DNA of 64,000 nt from Nocardioides sp. 1609 (lineage in GTDB: Bacteria; Actinomycetota; Actinomycetes; Propionibacteriales; Nocardioidaceae). A program made the position numbers and the translations under genes. Every line of letters begins with the position of its first letter. The first letter of the stretch is position 1. The notes beneath the pieces are model-generated. The model saw only the letters and a list, made by a program, of their open reading frames with translations, was not told the DNA's origin and did not search any database. Positions 26,627-33,333 of this stretch are shown here, one piece after another. Where the stretch lies: NCBI RefSeq assembly GCF_004522105.1, contig NZ_SPUJ01000004.1, positions 655,696 to 719,695 on the forward strand, written 5' to 3'.

Positions 26627-27001
26627 TCACCCGTCGAGCACGAGCGCCTGCAACGAGCCTGCCTTGAAGCGGCGCACCTCCTGCGGCCAGCCGCATCCCT
26701 CGGCCACCCTGCCGGCCCACGTGCGGGCGGACTCGTCGTCGGGCACGTCCACGATGGTCAGCCCGCCGAGCCATTCCTTGGTCTCCGCGAAGGGCCCGTC
26801 GGTGACGATCACCTCGCCACTCGTCGCGTCCGCGCTCGCCGCCTCCTCGAGCTCCTCGACCAGTCCGCCGGCGTAGACCAGGACGCCCTGGTCCTGCATG
26901 TCCTTGACGACGGCCGTGGACGGTTCGACGCGGCCCTCGAACCACGCCTCGTCGTGGTCGCCGACCCACTGCTGGTTGAAGTAGATGAGGTAGTGAGGCA
27001 T
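26627..27001 (-). CDS. YCII-related (DGPF) domain protein
   Basis: 124 residues from the ATG at 27001, with AGGGAG six bases upstream. The core VTDGPFAETKEWLGGLTIVDVPDDESARTWA is the DGPF signature of YciI-like dimeric alpha/beta proteins. Family members sit beside sigma factors or act as small oxygenase-like enzymes; no catalytic role can be assigned. A longer frame to 27076 has an implausible basic N-terminus. It is flanked by stem-loops on both sides. Confidence 0.88.
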   Translation of the reverse strand: MPHYLIYFNQQWVGDHDEAWFEGRVEPSTAVVKDMQDQGVLVYAGGLVEELEEAASADATSGEVIVTDGPFAETKEWLGGLTIVDVPDDESARTWAGRVAEGCGWPQEVRRFKAGSLQALVLDG

Positions 27002-27433
27002 CGCTGCTCCCTTCGTCGGGCGGACCCGACGTCCGCGACTACCCACGCTACGAACGGCAGGCGGCCGATACGACACCTACGCGCGGGTGAGCTCGGCGTC
27101 ACCCGCGGCGTGCGCCTCGTCTGCTCATGCTCCCGATCCCCGGGGGAGGAGCAACCGGCGCCCGGGTTGCCGGGGTGGCGGCGGTCGGGGACCGCCGGCC
27201 GGGAGGGCCGGGTCGGCCGGCCGGTGGACGGCGAGGACCCAGGTGCGGCAGGCACGGGTGCGGGCCCGCGGCCCTCGAGCGGACGGGGCCCGCGATCGGG
27301 CAACCCCCCAGTTAGGCCCGAGCGCGGGCCCATCGTGTCTTCGGAGCAGGTCGCCGTCCGGATTGGTCACGACGCCCGAGGAGCGCGGTCACCCGGACTG
27401 GCCACTCAGCTCAGGTCAGCACCCGGTGCTCCT
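27002..27433. other. Gene-free 430-bp stretch containing stem-loop H5
   Basis: Holds the promoter region of the YCII gene and stem-loop H5; nothing else in it reads as protein. The minus-strand gene at 27434 ends at its edge. Confidence 0.6.
27286..27331 (-). repeat. Stem-loop H5 (16-bp stem, C-run loop)
   Basis: GGGCCCGCGATCGGGC (27286-27301) pairs with 27316-27331 at 15 of 16 positions. The 14-base loop AACCCCCCAGTTAG has the same C-run orientation as H2 and H4. It lies past the 3' end of the gene at 27434-28177, where it could act as a terminator. Confidence 0.72.
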
Positions 27434-28177
27434 TCAGGACCTCGGTCGCTCGGCCGCTGCGCGGTCCAGGCTCTGCATCCCGGCCGGCGGCGGCCCCCCA
27501 CGGCCGGGGATCTGGGCGCCGTCGCCGACGTGCACGCTGGCGGTGAAGGCCAGCATCGTCTCCTCGGTCCAGCCCGTGTCGTCGGGGTACTGGAGGCGCA
27601 CCGCCCCGTGGGGCTCGCCCGCCACCGTCCAGGTGGAGATCGTCGTGTAGCCGGAGTCGCCGGTGATCCAGAACCTCCGCCCGTCCAGGTCGACCGGTCG
27701 CCCGCCGGGCGGGCGGGCCTCGAACATGATCACCAGCTTGCCCTCGAAGTCGTCGCGGTGGTCGGAGACCGAGCCGTCCTCGGGCGCGATCGTCACGCCG
27801 AAGGCGTTCTGGCCCTGGACCGACCAGCCCTGCGGCGTCAGGTCGAAGGTGTACGGCGTCGCGTCGAACTTCGCGGCGACCAGCTGCACGCCGCCCTGGG
27901 CGTCCGGAGCGCCCGGTGCGTCCGATGCCCCCGGTGAGGACGTGTCGCTGCTGTCGGCCGAGGGCCCGGCCGGCGAGTCCTGCCCGGTGACGGCGACGGT
28001 CGCCCCGACCCCGACGACGGCCACCACCGCCAGGCTGGAGAGCCCGACGCGGACCCGCTGACGGCTGCGGGCGGTGCGCGCCGTGCGGGCCCGGGCCAGG
28101 TCGTCGGCCGGGTCGGGCGCGGATCGTCCGGTCGAGGCCGCGAGGCCCAGGGCTCGCTTCAGGTCGTGCTCGGTCAT
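27434..28177 (-). CDS. Single-pass membrane protein linked to a sigma factor
   Basis: 247 residues. A cytoplasmic N-terminus of about 45 residues (MTEHDLKRALGLAAS...) precedes one membrane helix (VGLSSLAVVAVVGVGATVAV), a low-complexity linker rich in Ser/Asp/Ala/Pro, and an extracytoplasmic domain (FDATPYTFDLTPQGWSVQGQ...). The ATG overlaps the sigma-factor stop (ATGA). The topology suggests an anti-sigma or effector role; no recognised anti-sigma domain was found. The layout is parallel to the sigma/beta-propeller pair at 12.8-15.4 kb. Confidence 0.78.
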   Translation of the reverse strand: MTEHDLKRALGLAASTGRSAPDPADDLARARTARTARSRQRVRVGLSSLAVVAVVGVGATVAVTGQDSPAGPSADSSDTSSPGASDAPGAPDAQGGVQLVAAKFDATPYTFDLTPQGWSVQGQNAFGVTIAPEDGSVSDHRDDFEGKLVIMFEARPPGGRPVDLDGRRFWITGDSGYTTISTWTVAGEPHGAVRLQYPDDTGWTEETMLAFTASVHVGDGAQIPGRGGPPPAGMQSLDRAAAERPRS

Positions 28178-28710
28178 GGGGTGTCCTCCAGGATCAGGTG
28201 GTGTTCGGTGGTGCCGAGGTAGGCCCTGAGATGAGTGAGGGCACGGGCGTTCTGGGACTTCACGGTGCCGGTGCTGCAGTCGAGGATGCGGGCGGTCTCG
28301 GCGACGTCGAGGTCGAGCCAGTGCCGCAGCACGACGACCGCGCGCTGCCGCGGGCCGAGCGACGACAGTGCCGCCAGCATCACCTCCCTCAGCTCGAGGT
28401 CGGTGCCGGCGGACACCGGATCGCTCGGCAGTGCCTCGGCGGGCTCCGCCATGGTGGACTCGCGTCGTCGGTGTGCTCGCCGCGCCTCGTCGATGAAGAC
28501 GTGGGTGAGGCTCCTCCGTGCGTAGGCCAGCGGGCTGTCGGCGCGGCGTACCCGTGACCACGCCAGGTAGAGCTTGGTCAGCGTCGTCTGCACCAGGTCC
28601 TCGGCGTGGGCCTCCTCGCCGGCACACAGCAGTGCGGCCGTCCGCATCAGGTCCCGCCGATGGGCGTGGGTGAAGTCCACGAACTCGGCCGATCGGTCGT
28701 CGTCTCTCAC
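28174..28710 (-). CDS. SigE-family RNA polymerase sigma factor
   Basis: 178 residues from the GTG at 28710, which has GAGGAGA six bases upstream. Region 2 (EFVDFTHAHRRDLMRTAALLC, EDLVQTTLTKLYLAW, ARRSLTHVFIDEARR) and region 4 (LGPRQRAVVVLRHWLDLDV, CSTGTVKSQNARAL) are both present. Longer frames add a basic, unlikely N-terminus. A hairpin ACCGGTGC-GG-GCACCGGT (28733-28750) lies just upstream in its leader. No GGAAC/CGTC promoter is visible. Confidence 0.9.
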   Translation of the reverse strand: MRDDDRSAEFVDFTHAHRRDLMRTAALLCAGEEAHAEDLVQTTLTKLYLAWSRVRRADSPLAYARRSLTHVFIDEARRAHRRRESTMAEPAEALPSDPVSAGTDLELREVMLAALSSLGPRQRAVVVLRHWLDLDVAETARILDCSTGTVKSQNARALTHLRAYLGTTEHHLILEDTP

Positions 28711-29390
28711 GTTGTCTCCTCTCACCCACCTGACCGGTGCGGGCACCGGTTCGGTTGCACGCCGCCGGCGGACGGCTGTCGCTGTCGAGAGCGGGAGCAG
28801 TCGACCGACGACACGATGACGCCGTGTGGAGCGCAACGCGATGAGACGGAGCCGGCCACGTGCGTGCAGGCGACGATCTCACCACCGGCTGCGGCGGTCC
28901 GGGCACGACAGGACTCCTGCGTCGCCGTGGACGCCAACCTGGGACCGAGTCTGCAGCGGGGTGGAGCCTGCGACTCGACCAGGCGGCCCCGCATCCGACG
29001 GGGGGGAGGTCGGACACGGGGCGCCGGGTCGCGGATCGGGATCCCCCTACGACTGGAAAGACCGTCCGATGTCGTGTTCAGCGACGCCCTGAACGTAGGT
29101 GTCCCTCGGTGCTGCAGGACAGGGTCGTTGGTCCCGGGTGCGGTGCGCCGGAGGTCATCTCCTCGCCTCCGCGGCGCGACTCCCCGGGGGACCGACACCA
29201 CCTTCCTGACGGGCTGCGCGGGGGTGCTGCGACCAGGCGCGCCCGACGGACGCCCCGCCGTGGGACGAGCTCCTTGACGGCGGGACGAACGGACGTCACC
29301 CTGACGATCAGGGCCGAGTGGCACCGGCGCTCGGACCCGCCCACTGCGAAGGCTGCATCAACGCATCGCGCCTTCGAGAGGGAGCTCCCC
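28711..29390. other. Gene-free 680-bp stretch
   Basis: Open frames here have no protein-like composition on either strand. It contains the 8-bp hairpin at 28733-28750 and CGGGATCCCCCTACG near 29039-29053, which recalls the loops of the stem-loop family but lacks a matching stem. Base composition is more mixed than in the flanking genes. Confidence 0.5.
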
Positions 29391-29954
29391 GTGAAATCAG
29401 TGCCACCTCCGCCCACGGACGACCCGACGCGCCAGGCCGCCGCAGAGGCCGTAGCCGTGATCCAGGCGGCGGTCGTCGTCGAGACGGCTGTGGCAGCCGC
29501 GCAGGTCCTCATCGACGGCACAGCCACCCAGGCGCGTCTCGAGCGGGCGAGGTTCGCTGCTGCCGCCGCTGACCTCGCGGCAGACCAGGCTGCCCAGGAT
29601 GCGCTGGCGACGCGTTACCGGAGCGAAGCAGCGGCGACGCAGGTACGGCAGGCTGCTGAGCAAGCCGCCGTGGTCGCGAGACAGGGTGAGGCCGACCCGA
29701 TCTCCTACGGATCGACCATGCGTGCACTGAAGATCGCCCAAGCCGTGCATGCGACAGCGACCGCAGTCGCGGAGGAGGACGCCGCGCTCGCCGCCGTCGT
29801 CGCCGGCGCCGTCGTGCACCGAGCCGAGATGCTGGCCGCTCTCGAGCTGTCGACCGATCACGCCCTCGACCTCCAGCGAGCGGCAACGGCCTCGGCCGTT
29901 CGGGTCGTCGCCATGGAGGCGGCGGCCGCGCTCGCCGGTCTACGAGCGTCCTGA
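29391..29954 (+). CDS. Ala-rich helical protein, unknown function
   Basis: 187 residues from a GTG with AGGGAG seven bases upstream. After KSVPPPPTDDPTRQ almost the whole chain is Ala/Val/Gln/Glu-rich (AAEAVAVIQAAVVVETAVAA and so on) and would form long helices or a coiled coil, without membrane segments or Cys. Composition is unlike its neighbours. It could be a structural or phage-derived protein. No family recognised. Confidence 0.55.
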   Translation: MKSVPPPPTDDPTRQAAAEAVAVIQAAVVVETAVAAAQVLIDGTATQARLERARFAAAAADLAADQAAQDALATRYRSEAAATQVRQAAEQAAVVARQGEADPISYGSTMRALKIAQAVHATATAVAEEDAALAAVVAGAVVHRAEMLAALELSTDHALDLQRAATASAVRVVAMEAAAALAGLRAS

Positions 29955-30436
29955 TCCGCCCGACCGTCGCGTGATCGGCGCCCCGACGCTGGAGGCCGCC
30001 CGTGTCGCAGCGCAGAGGTCGATCCCGGAGCGCTGGACCCTGCTGAGCGTCGAGGTTGCCGACGGCTCCTGAGTCGGCGCCCGATCACCGCCGACACCGT
30101 TTCCAAGATGTGGATCAGCCGTGACCACGACGTTCTGTTCGGTGGCGTCTACTCGACAGGTGACAATTGGGTGGCAGTCTCCTCCGGCCGACGCGGTCGA
30201 GTGGATGGACATGGACGTAGCGATGGTCCCGTTCCTTCTCGACATCTCCGGCCCCGTCGGCCCGAGCAACGCCTAGAGGCTCACACCCTGGTCGCCAGGC
30301 CCCGCTGGGCCGTCGGCGTCACCAGGATGAGCCTCTCTCGAGCAGCCGGCTCCCCACGGGTCGAGCCGGCAGGCCAGCGCCTCGCGCTCGGGGGTCCCCC
30401 GCCTGAGCGCGAGGCGCCTGGTCACCGAGCACCACG
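29955..30436. other. Gene-poor 480-bp stretch with stem-loop H6
   Basis: A possible 33-codon ORF (GTG 29971 to 30072, VIGAPTLEAARVAAQRS...) has no ribosome site and may be the tail of a lost gene. Stem-loop H6 occupies 30374-30421. A longer frame at 30108-30440 runs through H6 and is unlikely to be coding. Confidence 0.45.
30374..30421 (-). repeat. Stem-loop H6
   Basis: CCAGCGCCTCGCGCTC (30374-30389) pairs with 30405-30421 along its whole length with one bulged base. The 15-base loop GGGGGTCCCCCGCCT is a divergent version of the C-run loop. It ends 16 bases before the integrase fragment. Confidence 0.7.
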
Positions 30437-30720
30437 GTGAAGGCCTGGGCCGCGGCGTGGCTCGACATCAAGCAGCGCACGCTTTCGCCGCGCGGCTACA
30501 ACGCCGCCGCCTCGCCGGTGCGGAGTTGGATCATGGCGACCATCGGGCGCCGCCGCAACGTCACCGCCACGCAGCTCAACGAGGCCGGTGTCGAGCCGGT
30601 CCTCATCCAGTCGATGCTCGGGCACGCCACCGCGGCGCAGTCGGGGGAGTATCGACGCATCCACCGGGCCCCGAAGCTCGAGGCGGTCGAGAAGGCGACG
30701 GCGGTGCTGCCGTTTGACGC
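30437..30720 (+). pseudogene. Tyrosine recombinase (integrase) C-terminal fragment
   Basis: Residues such as ATQLNEAGVEPVLIQSMLGH, then AAQSGEYRRIH, match the C-terminal end of phage-type integrases (...G..P..IQ..LGH......Y). The catalytic Arg of box I and the HxxR of box II are missing, and the upstream catalytic domain is absent, so it is a remnant. The frame stays open to 30937, but beyond about 30720 it no longer resembles the family. It suggests past site-specific integration in this segment. Confidence 0.6.
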
Positions 30721-30921
30721 CGTAGCATCCCGGCCGGGAACCTCCCGGACATTGACTTCGCCCATGCAGGCCGCGCCTAGCTGGGAGTGGTGCCGGTGCT
30801 CGTCGCAGTTGTTGGCCTCGCTCGTGGACCGGGAGCTGCTCGTTCTCGGCGGGTGCCCCGAGACGACGACCAGAAACGCATCTGATCCCCGGATTCCAGC
30901 GTCCCGCGTATCGTCCGGCCC

Positions 30922-31236
30922 GTGGAAAATGACCTGATCCGGCAGACCGCGCATGTCCTGCTCGACATGCTGTCGACGCAGCAGATCGAGGGCGACGCCG
31001 TGAAGGAGCGAGCCGCTCGGACCGCGGTGCTCCGTCTCAACGAGATCGGCGCGATCAGCCTGATCGTCGACGACGAGGCTGGAACCCGGGACCTCGACAT
31101 CTCGGCGCTGCTGTATGGGTCCAGTGCCCTCACGTGGTCGTTGATGAAACTGCTCGAGCAGGACGGCAACTCGATCGACAACCAGATCATCGCCTTGCGC
31201 GATCACATGGACCGCAACTACCCATCTGCGCGCTAG
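30922..31236 (+). CDS. Small acidic protein, unknown function
   Basis: 104 residues from GTG 30922. TATCGT at 30909-30914 lies seven bases upstream, consistent with a leaderless transcript. The chain is helical and acidic (DLIRQTAHVLLDMLSTQQIE, NEIGAISLIVDDEAGTRDLD) with no Cys and no membrane part. Codon use is less GC-biased than average. It follows the integrase fragment. No family recognised; its length and size would fit an immunity or antitoxin-like protein, which is speculation. Confidence 0.6.
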   Translation: MENDLIRQTAHVLLDMLSTQQIEGDAVKERAARTAVLRLNEIGAISLIVDDEAGTRDLDISALLYGSSALTWSLMKLLEQDGNSIDNQIIALRDHMDRNYPSAR

Positions 31237-31470
31237 GCCAGGGCGTCGACAAGCACCGTCGCCAACTGGTCGTGCAACCGCCCTCGCTCGTGCGGCGCCG
31301 GCGTCGGCAGCCGGACGTTCAGAGTGCCCTCGTCGACCCGGAGCTCGTCGGCCGCTGCCGCGTAGTCCGCCCGCGCCAGGCCGGGGCGCGGCCGATGCGC
31401 CGCGCAGACGCAGCAGCAGCCAGCCGACCTGGCGGTCGATCAACAGCTCTTCGCGCGCGCGGTGCGCTGA
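31233..31470 (-). pseudogene. Frameshifted remnant of an unknown gene
   Basis: On the minus strand one frame reads EELLIDRQVGWLLLRLRG and, after a shift near 31355, another reads ADYAAAADELRVDEGTLNVR and on to a stop at 31233-31235. Together they look like one continuous protein, but neither frame alone does. The product family is not recognised. It overlaps the stop of the gene at 30922-31236. Confidence 0.4.
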
Positions 31471-32237
31471 CGTAGCCGGGCCGCGCAGGATGTGTCAGGC
31501 CCCGTGGGCGATCGTGCACCGCCTCTCGGCCTGGTCCATGCCCTCGGCGAGCAGCACGCTTCTCGGCGTACCGTGACTGACCGAGCGGGCCGGGCGGCAG
31601 GTCGCCTGTCCACTCGAACTTCCAGTCGGTGAGCCCGGCGAAGAACCGCCAGGGTGGTGGCCGCGGTCGTCACGGCACGCTCGGCCCCCAGCAGCGCTCG
31701 GCGCGGCTCCCCATGTGCATGTCGTGACCGTAAGCGCGGCCACCGACAGGCGAGCTGCTCGCCGGGGGCTAGGGCGTTGTCCGGGTTGGTCAGATCCATG
31801 ACCTCGCCGCCAAGCGCGTCAGCGACATCGCGGACCTCGTCGAGCGGGCCAACGATCATCCAGAACGGCTGGCCCGCATCGTTCGGGCTGTAGGCGATCG
31901 ACGACGGCTCACGCCCGTCCTTGAGGTCGAAGAACGCCAGCTCGCGTTGTCCGTCGATGTCATACGCCTGATCAACTGCATCCTCGAAGATCCGCGCCGC
32001 TATCAAGTAGTTCGTAAGGCCGCACCACAATTGGTCGGAAGCCCGGCTCGCGTTCGTCGGCTCGGCTGGGTCGGGACACACGGTGAGTCCTGCAGCCTTG
32101 GCCGCCTCGAGCAACTCAGCCGCCGACGTGAAGACCGGCGCCTCAGCCGTCGGCTCGTTGTCCGGGTTGTCGTCGACTGTGCGACATCCGGTGAGAACGA
32201 GAAGCGCGACCGCGGCCGTCAGTGCGACGTGCTTCAT
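31440..32237 (-). CDS. Lipoprotein with a disrupted C-terminal part
   Basis: 265 residues from ATG 32237. A clear lipoprotein signal MKHVALTAAVALLVLTGC has its lipobox Cys at residue 18. Residues 19-163 read as a normal secreted protein with two further Cys. After about residue 163 (near 31748) the composition becomes Arg-rich and arbitrary, while the neighbouring frames carry plausible stretches (FFAGLTDWKFEWTGDLPPGPLG, then HGTPRSVLLAEGMDQAERRC ending at 31495). So the 3' part has suffered frameshifts. The ATG overlaps an upstream stop as TGATG. Function unknown. Confidence 0.55.
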   Translation of the reverse strand: MKHVALTAAVALLVLTGCRTVDDNPDNEPTAEAPVFTSAAELLEAAKAAGLTVCPDPAEPTNASRASDQLWCGLTNYLIAARIFEDAVDQAYDIDGQRELAFFDLKDGREPSSIAYSPNDAGQPFWMIVGPLDEVRDVADALGGEVMDLTNPDNALAPGEQLACRWPRLRSRHAHGEPRRALLGAERAVTTAATTLAVLRRAHRLEVRVDRRPAARPARSVTVRREACCSPRAWTRPRGGARSPTGPDTSCAARLRQRTARAKSC

Positions 32238-32455
32238 CAGGGCTCCACATCGGTCAGGTCGTCGGGTTCGGACTCAACTGCAGTGTCGGCGATGGCGCGG
32301 CGCTTCTGGCCTCGCGACCCGCGGGCGCCGCGCGCTGCCGCGGCCATTCCCTCATAGAGGCGGTCCTACAGGGCGATGCTTGGGTGCTCCTTCGCGACCA
32401 TCTCGCGGACCTGGTCCTCGTCTAGGCCGTCGTAGCCGTGTGCACCGACAGGGGT
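32237..32455 (-). pseudogene. Short gene remnant interrupted by TAG
   Basis: A continuous frame reads GAHGYDGLDEDQVREMVAKE.. to IAL, then TAG (32368-32366), then DRLYEGMAAAARGARGSRGQ and on to TGA overlapping the lipoprotein start. Upstream of it the frame is closed by TAA. It may be a nonsense-interrupted gene, or the last 36 codons from ATG 32347 may be a separate tiny ORF. Family not recognised. Confidence 0.35.
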
Positions 32456-32474
32456 CGCTTACCCCGTCCGGCGA

Positions 32475-32894
32475 CTACGTCGGCCCTTCGCGGTCGTAAC
32501 GGAGCCCGAAGACCACGCCGGCCGCTACGGCGCCCACGAGAATGACGATGCTCGCGAGGCCCGAAGCCACGAGGCCCAACATTCGTGCCCACCCGTCGGC
32601 GCCGTCGTCGACGGCCAGCAGAACACTCCCCACGACCGCGACGATCAGACCGATACCGATGATTGCCCAGGGCGACACTGGCGAGCCAGTCGTTCGGATG
32701 GGTGCGTTCTGCGAGGCCTCGCGGCGGCCGGCGAGAACGTCGAGCGGATCGCGTTCACCAGACTGCGGTCGTGCGGCGGCGCCAGCTGGCGGAGCATCTC
32801 GAACTTCTTCGTCCCAGTTGCGGCCGTTGAAGTACCCGTACTTGCCGCGCTTCGTGGGATGCGGGTACCAGCCAGGGGGGCTCGAGGTGCTCAT
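32475..32894 (-). CDS. DUF2510-type small membrane protein
   Basis: 139 residues. The N-terminal SPPGWYPHPTKRGKYGYFNGRNWDEEV is the DUF2510 motif (PGWYPDP..YWDG..W). After a Pro/Ala linker come two membrane helices (PWAIIGIGLIVAVVGSVLLAV and MLGLVASGLASIVILVGAVAAGVVF). Such proteins are common in actinobacteria, and the role is unknown. ATG 32894 is the only start needed. Confidence 0.82.
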   Translation of the reverse strand: MSTSSPPGWYPHPTKRGKYGYFNGRNWDEEVRDAPPAGAAARPQSGERDPLDVLAGRREASQNAPIRTTGSPVSPWAIIGIGLIVAVVGSVLLAVDDGADGWARMLGLVASGLASIVILVGAVAAGVVFGLRYDREGPT

Positions 32895-33068
32895 GGACGG
32901 AGCCTAGAAGCGTGCACCCGTTGGTGTGGTGTGAACGCACGAGGTTGGCGCGCACGAGGGTCGCGCAAGCCCAAGGACCCCCATGGTCTCCATGTCGGCG
33001 AACGTAGCCGTCTGCGTCGACAAGCGCGGGATGGCCGCAGTAATGGCTACATCAGTGGTGCTATCGGG

Positions 33069-33141
33069 TGCCCCAGGTAGGAGTCGAACCTACGACCTTT
33101 CGCTTAGGAGGCGGCTGCTCTATCCACTGAGCTACTGGGGC
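33069..33141 (-). tRNA. tRNA-Arg (anticodon CCU)
   Basis: Reverse strand: acceptor GCCCCAG (33141-33135) pairs with CTGGGGC, discriminator A at 33069. D-arm AGCTCAGTGGATAGAGC, anticodon loop CTCCTAA giving CCU (codon AGG), T-arm AGGTTCGACTCCT. CCA is not encoded. It marks the right edge of the gene-poor accessory segment and is a common phage integration target. Confidence 0.95.
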
Positions 33142-33333
33142 GGGCCACGTGCACCTTCGGCGTGAAGGGCCACGATGACGGGCTCCATCCTGTCAGGACC
33201 CGGTCGGGATCAGCGACACAGCCTCCTCCCGTCGCGGCGGGGTTGGCGCCGGGGACGTGCGCGTCGCGTTCCTGGGATCCGGGTAGCACCGCTGCCTCGC
33301 CGTCCCGAGGTCGCGACAGCCACGGGACCCGGC

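Noticed and set aside
29039..29053. Seventh member of the stem-loop family (CGGGATCCCCCTACG)
   Set aside because: The loop resembles the family but flanking bases do not form a stem of more than a few pairs.
28860..29390. N-terminal half of the long frame ending at 29954
   Set aside because: Composition is not protein-like; a GTG at 29391 with a good ribosome site begins the coding part.
30108..30440. 110-codon ORF across stem-loop H6
   Set aside because: It runs through both arms of the hairpin, has Arg/Pro-rich filler composition and no ribosome site.
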